A DNA stretch of 64,000 bases from Malaya genurostris (GCF_030247185.1 NC_080572.1:87928435-87992434); one strand, 5' to 3'. Positions 32,345 through 44,690 are shown, numbered from the stretch's first letter. Numbers and translations are program-made. The notes: generated from the sequence alone by a model not told the origin.

Positions 32345-33700
32345 TAATTATCTTAATGAAACTAGCGGGAAAACATTCGGAGAAAACGGGTTTTAATGGT
32401 GTTACGAGATAAATTGAAATCAAATTCATCAGAGCAAGTATTGAATACGCGACACATACTCAAAAACGCTTTATGAAAGCCATAGTTAGTTCTAGTACGA
32501 GGAGTTCTGAGAAAGGAATTAAACTGCAAATTACGCCTATGAATATCAAAACTTAGCTGTTGTAGGAGATCTGCACAATCAATTCGAGATTGGATTAAGT
32601 CCGTGACGAAAACAGCTTTTAGTGTATCACGGCGGACAGATAGCAAATCTCCTGGGCAGGCGACGCAAAGCCAAACGAATGAACTTACGCTGAACAGTTT
32701 CAATGTGCAGCTTATCAGGTAGGTAATATGACTTCAAACAACAACAGCATACTCCAGTGTAGAGCGAACTAGAGCGCAATATAACGACTCTAGGCAGTAT
32801 ATGTTATTGAAATATTTTTAGATGCGAAAGATGAAACCTAGCATATTGAATGCTTTAGAGAGGGTATATTTCATGTGATCTTTGAAACTAAGTTTTAAAT
32901 CCAATAACACTCCTAGATCCTTGATTGATGTTTCCCGTTTTAGCACAGCTTGCAAAATAGTGTAATCATACGTGATCATGGTTCGTTTACGAAAGAAGGA
33001 GATAACGGAGCATTTAGAGGCGTTCAGAACCATTCTGTTGACGTCGCACCAGTTAGAAAAAAGTTAATCTTTCAGATCTTTGAAGAGATAAAACAGTTTG
33101 AAATCGTCGGCAACTGATAGCTTCATACATTGCAATGAGATATTCAGATCATTTAGATATAGCAGAAATATGAATGGTCCTAGATGGCTTCCCTGATGAA
33201 CGCCAGAGCTCAAGTTGAATGATGGAGTAACGTAATCGCCAATTTTCACGGTCATACTACGACCAGTCAGATATGATTCAATCCAAGCCTGTCGAGCTTT
33301 GCAATTGCAATTTGATGGTTAATCTTGTCGAATGTAGCAGTGAAATCTGTATAGATGGCATCAACTTGATGTTGCGCTTGCATAGATCGAATGATATAAA
33401 ATAAACATAAAACAAGATTTGTAGACGTAGACCGTTTAGGCATGAAACCGTGATGAGTATCAGATATGTAACTGGAGCTGTTGTGAGTTATTAGGTCCAG
33501 GATTTTTATTTCAAATAGTTTTGAACCTGAACATAATGCGGCTATTCCTTGATAGCTTGAAATAAGGGATTTATCGCCTTTCTTATAAACGGGAAAAACG
33601 TTAGAGTTTTTCCAAGATTCGGGAAAAAATCCAAGCTTCTTCTGATAGATTGTTGGTGATTTTGCACTACTCATCTCTCTGCTTGTTCTCATAGAGGATA
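32345..33700 (-). pseudogene. jockey-like LINE reverse transcriptase, decayed
   Basis: Nearly contiguous RT on the minus strand: PTIYQKKLGFFPESWKNSNV and VYKKGDKSLISSYQGI at 33692-33540, DTHHGFMPKRSTSTNL, YTDFTATFDKINHQ (palm motif A), GVHQGSHLGPFIFLLYLNDL, then SVADDFKLF (motif C; usually YADD), KCSVISFFRKR, IKDLGVLLDLKLSF, and a C-terminal region ending near 32362. Frameshifts near 33260, 33060 and 32800 break it. EN and RNase H regions are not seen; it is 5' truncated. Confidence 0.85.
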
Positions 33701-34334
33701 CAAAAGAGATGACCTATTGTTTTGAGGCCTAAAACTTTTGGATTTTTTTAAAATCTTAGACGTTGAAATATAACACATTTGTTCCTTTTAAGCGACCATT
33801 TACTTTCCATAAGGATTTATTAGCACTTTCATTGATTAAACCAAATATATTATATATCAACATGGATCACTTTAACGAATTCAATACAAATTGAAAGAGA
33901 CATCACAGCAACACCATCTCGTGACCGAAAAGGCTTTTAGTTCAGTCATGTTTAATAGTTTGCGTTTAGCGTGCACCCAGAAGTGAAATGTCAAAACTAA
34001 TTGAGTATGATGTCGTCGGTATGATGCCCACATACACGCAAAGAAATGGAGCTTGTTTAAAATAGCAAATCAGTTAGTAGATTTTTAAAACTGATTCATG
34101 TTAATTTCAAGCTAGAATGTAATTGTTTCAAACCATTTTATCCTTTCAACATCAAAAACAGATCTCTGTTCAATGTGAATAAATATTTTGGTCTTGCCAA
34201 ACGAAAAAAAAAAATAATTGCTTCAACTAATTTTATTGTTGAAATAATTCATCTATATAATGCGCATTAAAAAAAAGTAGAGTTGATTTTATTGGCAATA
34301 TCTATGTTGATTCAATTATGCTTTATGTTAAGAA
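33701..34334. other. AT-rich spacer, no gene recognised
   Basis: Nothing coding is seen. The last 14 bases (34321-34334, CTTTATGTTAAGAA) are the left target duplication of the SINE that follows. Confidence 0.5.
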
Positions 34335-34558
34335 TGTTAATGTTATGACCCGGGTTGGCGGTTCAATGCATAGGACGCTGGTCTTACAAGTCAGTTGTCG
34401 TATGTACGAGCCCCGACCTGGAAGGATTCTTAGTGTCAGTAGGATCCATAGTACTAGCCATGCTATGATTCTGTACATTAAGAATCGGCTGCGAAGTCTG
34501 TTGAAACAGAAAGGCCAAATTTCACCAAAGGAATGTAATGCCAACACTTTGACTTTGA
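34335..34558 (+). mobile_element. tRNA-derived SINE (Feilai-like) with 14-bp target duplication
   Basis: The stretch GGTTGGCGGTTCAATGCATA with GACGCTGG, followed by TGTACGAGCCCCGACC, resembles the A and B boxes of a tRNA-derived RNA polymerase III promoter. The body ends in a TTTGAC-type short tail. CTTTATGTTAAGAA flanks it exactly at 34321-34334 and 34559-34572. This fits the tRNA-SINE class known in Aedes; the name Feilai is suggested from memory and not certain. Confidence 0.8.
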
Positions 34559-34572
34559 CTTTATGTTAAGAA

Positions 34573-35825
34573 CAAAATTGATTCGTTTTATCTGTTGTCT
34601 TATTTGTGTAATGATAAAACAAAATTTATTGTTCAAAAGAACCGTATCAGTCCAATTTCTTATAAACCAGAGCTGTTTTTCCGAACCGTGAATTAACAGA
34701 AATGTTTTCTACACATTTCAAAAGTAAAATTTTATCTGCTAATATATTTATAAGTGGGCTTTTCAACAATCCAAGCGTAAGTATTCATAATTAATAATAA
34801 TAGAAACTGCAATAACACATTTATTTGATGTAGGTTATCTCTGTATTTACCGGGAGGGCACCGAATCATTGGATACTATAATAAATAATATTGGAGTGAT
34901 TGTGGTATGTAAATAAATATTATAAATGCATGATGTATAAAAATGTAATTACATATATATAAAACTAAAAAAAATGTATCAGAAACAAGCCTTCAAATTA
35001 TTTTGAAAGAAATCATTTTACTCGTAAAAACAAAACAAAACGAATAATTTAAACAAACAAAAGCGTAAGTTGAAATACTAATGATTTCAAGTTAATATCT
35101 TATCATTTATTTCAACTGCCAAGTTTATAAATTCCGAGCACTATCAAATTTATCCCAAATTAGTTCATTTTAAACTGATTTTGCCAGTTGAACTTACTAT
35201 TAAATTGTTCTTCAAGAAATTGACACGAACGCACAAGTAAAATGTTTGTCGGTATTATCAAAATATTGATCGAAACAAACTAATCCACTGAGTAAAATCA
35301 AATACTAGTTTTGTTGTTTCAAACAACAATATTTGCTATACTAACCCAATTTTTCTTTTGTCACTATTTCAACAAAATAAATCGTTACGAGAAACCCAAA
35401 TTTAGTTACATTTACAATATTTTTTTCTGCGTGTAGAAGTGTGAACATTTTCATATTTAAATGTGTTTTTCTACGAAAGAAAATATCGCCTATAAACAAT
35501 GTAGAATTACGCTCTTTTAGACTCATCGTCTTCACTTTCAAGAGTTATGAAGCAGTATTTAATTTTGCTCATGAATGTTATGAATGGTGCTGAAAAGACG
35601 AAACCTATAGGCTGTGAAGGCAATGTTTGGCAGATCACTTCTGATTTATAGCACAAAATTAAAATGAAATGAACGGTTACAAGTTACTTTGATAGCGATA
35701 TTTTTTTCATTGCGTTCATGACATTGAATTTGAATTAGTATTATCTTTTCTCTCAGGGAAAGTTAGAATGTAGAAGAAAATTGTCATTTTTATAAATGGT
35801 CTATGAATTAAAATTGCATATAAAG
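34573..35825. other. AT-rich non-coding spacer
   Basis: No coding frame or transposon protein was recognised. AT content is very high, with TATATATAAAACT-type runs near 34950. Confidence 0.5.
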
Positions 35826-36841
35826 ACTGTCCCAGAAAGTATGGACGCTACCAAAAACCGCTGTCATTTCGCAATGGTTTAGAATCTGTCAATTTTTATG
35901 GCTGCGTCCTGTTGTTTACACTCTTCTCTAACCACTTGTGCAGTTGTTTATTCGTTTTCATTAGTTTGTTTCGAAATGCGTGGACTTTCAGCAGAACAAC
36001 GTCGCAAAATTTTGTACAATTAGTGCACAGAACGCGGACTGTCACTAAGAAAGATAGCAAAAAGGGAAGGAGTAAGTGAAAAAGTCGTGCGAAATGCAAT
36101 CAGGAAGTTCGGTGAGGATAACACCTTTGAGGAACGAAAACGGGTCGAAAAAAAGGTCCTGCTAGCGCTCAGTTGGATAAGCGTATACTGAAAGCGTTCG
36201 AGCAAAAGAAGAAGGTTTCAGTTCGGGATGTGGCCAAAGAAGTGGGCACTTCGAAGTCAAATGTTCTTCGTACTAAAGAATGTTTGAAACTTCGAGCCTA
36301 TAAGAAGCAGAAACAACCAAAACGTAGTCCGAAATAAGAAGAATCGATCAGGCCGAGGGCTCGAAAGCTGTATAATACGATTCTTGCTGGAAATTTGATC
36401 TGCATAATCATGGACGACGAAACCAACGTGAAACTCGATTACAAATCGTTGCCGGGACCACAATATTATACGGTGCAGAACATCGATTGAAGTTGTAAAA
36501 TTTGGCAAGAAAGCTATGGTCTGGCAAGCAATTTGTAACTGCGGTAAGATTTCGAAACCCTTCATCACCACTGCTTCAATGAACAGCGAAATATACATCA
36601 AGGAATGTTTACAAAAACGACTTCTACCCATGATTCGAAGCCACAAGGATCCTGTTGTCTTCTGGCTAGATCTTGCTTCTTGCCACTACTCTAAATCAAC
36701 GGTAGAATGGTATACTACCAAAAATGTCACTTTCGTCCCAAAAGACATGAATCCACCAAATTGCCCACATCTTCGACCAATTGAGGAATTTTGGGCATTA
36801 ACGAGGGTACATCTTAGGAAACGTAAAAAAAATCTAAGTGT
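35826..36841 (+). pseudogene. ITmD37E-type transposase, copy 3
   Basis: The element begins ACTGTCCCAGAAAGTATGGA, a probable terminal repeat. The transposase starts at ATG 35976 (MRGLSAEQRRKIL, helix-turn-helix) with a TAG at 36021, then RGLSLRKIAKREGVSEKVV, IIMDDETNVKLDYK (first Asp), MVWQAICNCGKIS, and FWLDLASCHYSK (second Asp) with PPNCPHLRPIEEFW (Glu). Exactly 37 residues separate Asp and Glu, giving DD37E. The last 110 codons are open, but the earlier part has stops and frameshifts. The 3' end is cut off at 36841, where another repeat begins. Confidence 0.85.
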
Positions 36842-38411
36842 GTAAGTTCACACACCTTCTTGAAAAGCTGGGTATATTTGACACATATTTAAGCCATTGT
36901 TACAAAATTCAGTCATTTTACGAACTACGTTCTAGTGGGCTGTGTCATTCGCAACGTAAACTCTTAGAACCAATTCTCGAACTCGGTAAAGTTAAATGCC
37001 GAGAGAGATCGGCATCACACAATTCTGCAGATTGCTCAGTAATCAATGTTTTCTGAGATTCCTTTGTCGTAATTCGGCTAGATAACTGTCATTTACGTTT
37101 TACATTTTCGCTTATTTCGTAGAAATTTTCCAGTGGCATTTAGTAAAAAATTGAACTTGTCCAAAAGGAAGACGTGAGAATCTACGATCTATCCAGTAAG
37201 TATAATAACTTAAAATTATTGTTGATTATTTCTAGAAAGGTCCTTCCAGATCCTGCTTTCACTGTCGGTAAGTCATTATAGGATATGTCGAAGAACTTCA
37301 ACCACATGTCAACCAACATATTCGACAATCGACATTTAGTCCGAATTCCATATATTACAATTGCACGTCCTCGAAACATGTAATACTGAAGGTTCGGAAA
37401 TTCATAAGCTTTGCTTCGTTATTTTTGCCGAAGATTTACATTTAGGAGCATTTACGCACCCATTCTACATCAGACGGCGCTTTTTGTGTCACGGGTTGTT
37501 CAACTACAGTACTATTACACTGGGGAATCTAGGTTTATTTTATTTATGGTTGAAGGATGAAAAGTAGCATAAATTAAAAAAACATAGATTTCCCACTGCA
37601 CGGTGACACTGACAGCGCTTCAAGTGGGAAACGGGTGTAATTTTCCCATTAGCTACTGTGGTTGTGTTAAATGCGCAGGCAACTTTATGCATGCATTTTA
37701 GGAGCATTTACGCACCCATTCTCTACCAGACAGCACTCTTGCTGTCACGGGTTGCTCAAGATCTAAGATCTTTTATACGAACCTAAGATTGGGAATATCG
37801 GTTCTGCCATCTCTGAGTTAAGTAAGTGAGATTTTGTTTACTATATGACTATTATCTCCCGTCGTTAATCGAAAACCGGGAACCATAGTCGTTAATTCGT
37901 TGATTCGTCGCTAATCGATAACCGGGAACGATACGTCGTTAATCGAAAACCGGGAACCAGGATAGCCGGAATCGGTTTGTTTGGCTGCCTACTGATAGTG
38001 GCTTTAGTAGTTCAGAGGCCAATTTATAATTTATTTAAGTGAGGGTCAAATCTTTAACACACTTTACACTTTAATTCCGGATCCGTTAGTCGGTTTGGGA
38101 TGAAGTTTAAGAGTTTTGTATGGGATCACAAAACCTTTCATTTGAACCTGACTTTGTTCAAATCGGTTTTGCCACCTCTGAGAAAGGTGAGTGAGATCCA
38201 TTATGGAATATACAAACCACTATTTTCGGTGATTCCGGAACCGAAGCCGGGAACCAAGATAGGCCAGCTTAGATTTTTGTTTCCGATTTTTGTTTCGCTG
38301 CTTTAAGCGACGGTAGCAAATTTATAACACACTTTACCCTATAATTCCGGAACCGGAAGTTGGATCCGGATGAAATTTGGAAGTTTTGTATGGGACCATA
38401 AGACCTTTTAT
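36842..38411. other. repeat-rich spacer
   Basis: 36838-36935 is the second copy of the repeat seen at 12165-12250. The phrase GGAGCATTTACGCACCCATTCT to CACGGGTTG occurs twice in direct orientation, at 37441-37505 and 37699-37765. At 37860-37960 GTCGTTAATCGAAAACCGGG is tandemly repeated about three times. From 38050 on, GGAACCGGAAGT-family repeats begin, with AATTCCGGAACCGGAAGTTG at 38344-38363. No gene. Confidence 0.6.
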
Positions 38412-38415
38412 TTAA

Positions 38416-40818
38416 CCCTCCGTCTGACAGATATTTTTATACCTTCGGTCTAACTGAGGGGTCTGGCCAGACCCCTATTCATTTCCTTGTATTTTTACGC
38501 ATTTCGGTGTAAATTAGAAGTGTATTCAGGTTCATTGCTATACAAACCAGGTATATTTCGTTTCTTACATTTCTTACTTGTCATGGCATATGATTTTCTG
38601 AAAAGTAAGGATTACACGGAAAAATGGGAATAACAAAACCAATAATGTTTTTGAGCGTTTAGCCTTTCTCATATAGAAAGCTTATGCAATCACTGTGAAA
38701 ACCGACTTTTGAATCGAGGCCGGCGGGCCGAGTGTCATATACCATTCTACTCAGTTCGTCGAGTACACAAAATGTCTGTGTGTGTATGTGCGTCCCATAC
38801 TAAATTCCTGAATTTCATTTGGATTTTACTTCTGGTTCCGGAATTATGGGGTAAAATGTGCAAAAAAAATGAAAATATGTGTTCTAACTTTTCTCATAGA
38901 TGGCGCCATCGATTCTCACAAACTTAGGTTCAAATGAAAGGTCCTGCGGTCCCATACGGAATTCCTGAATTTCATTCGGATCCGGCAGTATAAGGCGAAG
39001 TGTGTAAATTTTTTTACCATCACTGAAAAGGTCGAAAACCATAAAAACTTTTTTAAATCGATCTTAAATCTTCTCAATTGATAGTTTTTGTCAGTAGACG
39101 GTCAAACAAACCAATTTCGGTTATTTTGATGTGTAACACATCTTTATTTTCTATATAGGGGTGCAAATCAGAAACTCAAGGAAAAATACACGTAGAAATG
39201 TGGTCAGATTTTAAACACTTGCAGCTCAGTATATTTTGTATCAATTATTAATATTTTTTCATTTTTTGATTGGAAATATTTCTAAGATGTATCAAGCCCC
39301 ATATTTTCAATTATAAATGATTGAAATTTTGATTAGTAGCGAGCAGTGTCCTATTTGGCTGCTAAAAATCTTTGGTATACCGGATTTCCCTGCCATAGAC
39401 GACGGTTTTGAAGGAGTAAGCGATATATCAAAGGGAAAGTATCGCTCTGATTGGTCAATTTAAACAAAAGCGAAGCTATTGGAAGCACGCGAATCTATAA
39501 ATGTAAGCGAAATTATAGCTAACGTTTCAGTCCTACGTCAGCATGCTAGAGGTAGGTTGTTACTAGACAGTAAGACAAAAAGTGTCATAAAACGATTTGA
39601 AGCTTTAATTTGTATGCTCTGATCTTGTGTCATGCAAGCTCGGATGAAATTTCATGTTATGTCGTTTCGCCTGAGAAATTGACAACTACCCAGGGTAAAT
39701 TTTGAGTGCTTAAGTTTAATTTCTAATTTATATAAGATGAACTCGATGGATAATGAGAAAAAGTTTATCGCTTCAACCGAAATCACAGAATGGTAGAGAA
39801 CTTAATGCTATAAAAATAACTGCTTGCATACAAAATTCGAACACAAGCTTGGCGAAAAGAAGCTTAAATATCAAAATCATATCGCAAGTATGTGCAAAGA
39901 TGTAATTGCATACATTTGGGATAGTGGTGTAATTTCGTCGGTTATAAAACAAACAATGTTCGGTGTCGGTTCCGAATCAAGATCAATCTAATGTCGTTTT
40001 CGTTTTTAAACGGCACTACACCGGCGCAGTGCTACACCATGGCATGAATAAACGAACAAGAATGATAAAAACATAAACAGTTACCCTTGACTACAATAAA
40101 CGATTCTATTGCACAGAGCTACACCGAACTTTTGATGAGTGCTACACCAGTGGTATCGGTGCAGAATTGGTGTAGTGCAATTGATAAAAACGAACGGTTT
40201 CAGTGCAGCTTTCGCTACGCCGGTGTAGTGCAATTTAAAAACGGAAACGACATAAGCAGACTCTCGTGCAATTGCGGATTCAAAAGTGTGACGATTGATT
40301 GAACTGTTGGATTGTAGATCATTCGAAATTTTGGTTGCCTTGTTCCACATCAATGGCTCGAACAACCCCATGGGGCTGATCCCTGTAGTTTTTTCAAGAA
40401 TCGAAGAAAATTATTTTGAAGAATACCACAGTATTATATATGATAGTATGATTCATATGAGAAAGGCATCATTACACCACTAGGTGGATTAAAACAGATT
40501 TGTTTTTGTACGATGTGAACTTAAATGGTAGGTAAAATGGAGAATTATAATAAACACATTTAAAAAATTATAAACATATATTATATCAAAATGAATGGGG
40601 TCCAACCAGATACCATTAGTCAGACCAAGGGTGAAATATTACAGCCGTTTTTCGTCCTTTTCAAGGACACTGTCTATATTGCAAATTGCATAGATCGACA
40701 GCCAATAAAATTTTAGAAAGCTACCTGAAACCTCAAGTCAATAGATAAATTATAAATATGTGAAACTGATGGTAAAAAACGAAAAAGGTCTGGCTGGACC
40801 CATCAGTCAGACGGAGGG
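38416..40818. mobile_element. 2.4 kb piggyBac-like element flanked by TTAA
   Basis: Ends are CCCTCCGTCTGACAGAT on the left and the reverse complement of CCCTCCGTCTGACTGAT on the right, flanked by TTAA at 38412-38415 and 40819-40822. TTAA duplications with CCCT termini are characteristic of piggyBac. The insertion interrupts a GGAACCGGAAGT-family repeat: GACCTTTTATTTAA before and ACTAAAGTTTGTTGAAATCG after would read continuously. The inside has no recognisable transposase; it contains inverted GGAACCGGAAGT sequence and an inner MITE. Near the left end GGTCTGGCCAGACC is palindromic. Confidence 0.75.
39992..40252. mobile_element. 261-bp MITE with TGTCGTTT inverted repeats
   Basis: TGTCGTTTTCGTTTTTAAAC at the left pairs with GTTTCCGTTTTTAAATTG-type sequence at the right, followed inwards by CGGTGTAGTGCAA motifs. 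TAA flanks both ends (39989-39991 and 40253-40255). An inverted, diverged copy lies at about 47825-48090. It sits inside the piggyBac-like element, so it inserted later. No coding capacity. Confidence 0.75.
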
Positions 40819-40822
40819 TTAA

Positions 40823-41257
40823 ACTAAAGTTTGTTGAAATCGGCCATCGCGCATCTTTGAGAAAAGTCAAGAAGTAATTTGAAATAGAAATTTTTACATT
40901 AACCATTCTGTTATTCCTGAAATTAAAAAAAAATAGAAATTTTGTATGAAACAATAATCTCATTCATTTGAACGGCTGAAAGCAAAAATCGGATAAGTGC
41001 AACTTAGTTTGGAAAATCCGTTTAAGTATTTTTGAATGCAAAAATCGAATAACAACATTGGGAGCAAAAACTCTCCTGAATACGAATCGATACTTACCTT
41101 GAATACATCTGAATCATTTTATTTATTCCTGTATTTCATTCAAGATGATCAATTGATTGATATTTCACAACTAGAAGCTTCGTAATGGAATATTTCAATT
41201 GTTTTACAATACATAAATACAACGGTGGCTGAATGACCCTAGTGGTTAAAGGCCAAA

Positions 41258-41288
<31 letters not shown>

Positions 41289-41477
41289 ATACAACGAATT
41301 TATATTACTCGAAATGTGTGGTATACAATCCGTTTTAATGTCAATGTTACTTTGCCCAACATTATGAAGCATTTAAAGAAAACAATTGATTAAAAAAAAC
41401 TAATCCTGATAATGAGTTCAATAATTTTTAATTGTATTGGCCCACAGGGGCAGCGAAAAAAAAACGCGGTAACTTAC
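40823..41477. other. spacer with AAAT microsatellite
   Basis: A clean (AAAT)n run covers about 41252-41292, preceded by TGACCCTAGTGGTTAAAGGCC, which looks like the 3' end of a retroposon. No gene. Confidence 0.6.
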
Positions 41478-41650
41478 CTTTACTGAAATGGCAATAATCA
41501 CTAATCACCGCCAGACGCGTTGTTACAGTTTTTCACGCGCGAATCTACCGAAATGCGTTTATTTTTCTCCTGGATGCGCCGCTACACAATCGTCATCGCC
41601 TGTACAGGCAGGGCGAAGCGCAAGATAGCGTGCGATCAAAACTGCATACC
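41478..41650 (-). other. possible non-coding first exon of an unidentified minus-strand gene
   Basis: On the minus strand a strong donor AAG|GTAAGTT follows position 41478. The preceding 150 bases are GC- and CpG-richer than the surroundings and contain stops in all frames, fitting a 5' UTR exon. Downstream exons on this strand were not found in the window. The call rests on one splice site and base composition. Confidence 0.3.
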
Positions 41651-42146
41651 TTCACTACACCTTTATAGTTTTATTTCATAAGTGTGGTGATGAATATGTT
41701 TCATGCTTTATTACTTTCGCTTTCGTTAAAATAAATTAAAACAAATAAATGTGATGCTTTTCCTGTTGTTTTCTTTTCATTCTTTGTTCATATAGTGATA
41801 CATTTTTCGTCTTATGCTCTACTTCGAATTTCGTATTTTAGATTATTTAGGGGCTTACGGTTGTTGATTAAAGTTGTTCAACACTAGATAATCTATACAT
41901 ATTTTATCTAATTAGTCGTGTATCTCCTCTATATGGCAAATTTCGTTATCATTTATTTACTATCATAATGTGTTTATATGTTTCAATCATAAATGTCGAT
42001 TATTATAGTCGTACAAAATAAGTTTTATTATGTTATACGCATACTAATCCTTACAAACTATAACATAACAATAATTTCAGAAAAAATATCACTTTTGCTC
42101 ACTATCATAACCTGGTATGGCGGTCGTAATATTATTGCGCGGGTCC

Positions 42147-42279
42147 ATCAGTGAATGTACTTAATCTTTGTCCATCCCATCTGGTTGGCGTAGACCTCTC
42201 GGTAGCTGTTGCGGAAGCCATACAATGCATACAACGCGAGACCTGCCGAGTTCCGAATGTCCGGTTGGCGGTAGACAAA
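42147..42279 (-). CDS. possible terminal coding exon, protein unidentified
   Basis: Minus-strand frame from about 42279 reads RQPDIRNSAGLALYALYGF, then RNSYREVYANQMGWTKIKYIH and TGA at 42147-42149. Third codon positions are strongly G/C in an AT-rich setting, a good sign of real coding sequence. A CTAAC branch-point-like motif lies just upstream; the first AG after it is inside the frame (GGCAG before GTCTCGCG, near 42229), so the exon may be shorter. An in-frame TGA lies directly upstream. I do not recognise the protein; it could also be a decayed exon. Confidence 0.4.
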
Positions 42280-42299
42280 TTTTCAGTGGTTAGCACGAA

Positions 42300-43740
42300 C
42301 AACAGATGCAAATAATATAGTGAGGTTTAGATTTAACACTTTGAGCAATTATTGGCTTCATTCATGCGAACCTTTAGTTTACAATTTTGCTATAGTTTCC
42401 AATGTTCAGGTGAACTAGGGCTACAATGTTTCGAGTAGTGTGTTTCGTGCACTAGAGTCGATAGTGATTTGTAGGTTAGCAAGTTTTTGGGCTTGGGCTG
42501 AAAGTTGTGTTGAGTTTCTTTTAAGCGGTTAGGGTTACAGTTTTATGTCTACGAGGCTTGGATAACATCATGCAAGCAACAACTAGTCATGCAATGGATT
42601 GGTTTGTTTGTGTGGTCTCAGCTCGGTACGGCTTACTGGGCAAACGTTGCAGAAACAATTTTTGATTAAATTGATTTGATCGTTAGGTTAGATACATTGA
42701 TCGAGGCTGTTGTGCAATTAAAGTAAGTAACGTTGAACAGTATATGTTTTCACAATTGTTTGAACATGCTATGCTACTATTCTTTTATTTATTCAAAAAC
42801 TTTTACTTGAGCATCCTAGATTTTAAGAAACTGGTGAAGATTTTTATTTTTAATTACAATATGGTACAAACATAATCTTAGTGTTTACTATTATTGTGCG
42901 GAACTCGTTTTTTGATAAAAAGCTAACTGCGTGTGTAATGTTTGAGCGAGATTTTCTACTATCCAATCTACACGTGTGCATTATTTATCAAAGAAAATAG
43001 TTTGTTAGCAAAAAGGAATTTTTTACTATCTCGCATATTTTCAACATCAGTTAACCAAAGACAAATTCGATTTGAAGCCTTGGGAAACATTTTTTTTGTT
43101 TAATGAAAAAATGAAGAGCTAATATAATATTGCTTGGCTTATGTATCCTGAACGCAATGTAGAATAATAAATGCTACAAGCTGACTGAACCGTGTATAAA
43201 GAATTTTATTTTTTAGAGAGAAAAAAAATCATAGAAAATTAAATTGTAGGAAATCCTGAAAGCGCTAGTGAAAACTGAAGGAATATGAATCATTTAGATA
43301 TTTTATTATTGCTTAACCCTGCCTAACCCTAACCCTGACTTCACAAGTGACAGTAGCTAAAGTTCGTAGTTTCAGTAAAACTATTCGTAGAGTTACTAAT
43401 AAATCGGAAATTTCACACATCTATTTGTGGATATCTCCTTATGTTTAATATTTATTGGATATGTTGATTTCCGTAGATTAGAATTATTTTTTTTTTTCCA
43501 AAAGATCTACGGAGGATTTCGCTTCCGAAGCTTCTCAAGCATAGGCTTGTTTACTACTGTTAGTTTATCAATCATGTGTCACACAGATGGCGCTGTTATT
43601 GTCCACACGTGAATGCAGTCCACGAAGTACAAACAGAAAAGTCCCGGTTGTTTAAAACAAATAAAAACCCTTCTTAATTTCTCTTTTTTTGCCAAACTCA
43701 TAATTACATTTGTGAGATAATACCATCAGCCAATAGTATA
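42300..43740. other. non-coding AT-rich DNA
   Basis: No coding frame recognised. It could be the intron upstream of the possible exon at 42147-42279, but no further exon was found. Confidence 0.4.
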
Positions 43741-43742
43741 AT

Positions 43743-43817
43743 GCCATTCCACGCATAACTGTCCCATTTCTACATATCATATCCTACAAAATATGGGACA
43801 GTTATGTGTAGAACGGC
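43743..43817. repeat. 75-base hairpin with 25-base arms
   Basis: GCCATTCCACGCATAACTGT at the left and the reverse complement of the right arm GCCGTTCTACACATAACTGT both continue CCCAT, with three differences in 25. The loop is about 25 bases. Size and shape fit a tiny foldback MITE or a pre-miRNA-like stem; no known mosquito miRNA was recognised. Confidence 0.7.
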
Positions 43818-43947
43818 CGTGTTGTGAGTTTATCAAATAACCTAATTGTAGCTTCCAAACTTAAGTTCAAGACGTTCTAATTCGATTTAGGCATAGTCGA
43901 GATATTTTGGTGCACTGAAAAATACTACAGTTAGTTCAGTTAGTCGA

Positions 43948-44690
43948 TTACGTCACTTAAGCCATTATACCTCCGGAACCGAAAATGACAGCAATTTGAT
44001 CTTTGAACTTGATCAATAGGCCAATAGTAGTTTTCAAGGTTTGTAAAACTCGGTTCAGCCATCTCTGCGAAAGTTGAGCGGTAAAAAATAACGCATTTTG
44101 TCAGTTACGTCACTTATACCATTTTATCTCCGGTTTTTAATGTGACAGCTATTTGATCTCCAAACTTGATCAATAGTAGCTCAAACTTGATCAATAGTAG
44201 CTCAATAGTAGCTCTCAAACTAGCCTAAGATTGTTGAAATCGTCACTTATAACATTATATCTTCGGAACCGAAAAAGAAAGTCATTTGATCTTTGAACTT
44301 GATCAATAGTCCAATATTAGCTTTCAAACGAGTCTGAGTTTGAGAAAATCGGCTTAGCCATCTCTGAGAAAATTGAGCAGTAAGAAAATAATACGTTTTG
44401 TCGGTCACGTCACTTATACCCTTATATCACCGGAACCGAAAGTAACAGCCATTAGATTTTCGATCTGGATCAATGTTAGCTTTCAAACGAGCCTAAGCTT
44501 GCTAGAATCGGTTCAGCCATCTCTGAGAAAATTGAGCGGTAAAAATATTTTTGAAAAGTGCGCACACATACACACAGACATTTTTCCGATCTCGTCAAAC
44601 TGCATCGAATGGAATATAACACTATGGGTCTCCAAGGCTCCGTTCGAAAGCCGGTTAATTCTAATACCGTTCTATAGAGAAAGGCAAAAA
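43948..44690. repeat. four tandem units of the CCGGAACCGAAA type, about 130-170 bp each
   Basis: CGTCACTTA(A/T)(A/G)CC starts units at 43951, 44108, 44241 and 44408. Each contains CTCCGGAACCGAAA (or a variant), TTTGATCTTTGAACTTGATC and AATCGGTTCAGCCATCTCTG in most copies. The array ends in CGCACACATACACACAGACA and a CTATAGAGAAAGGC end, as in other members of the GGAACCGGAAGT family. Confidence 0.75.
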
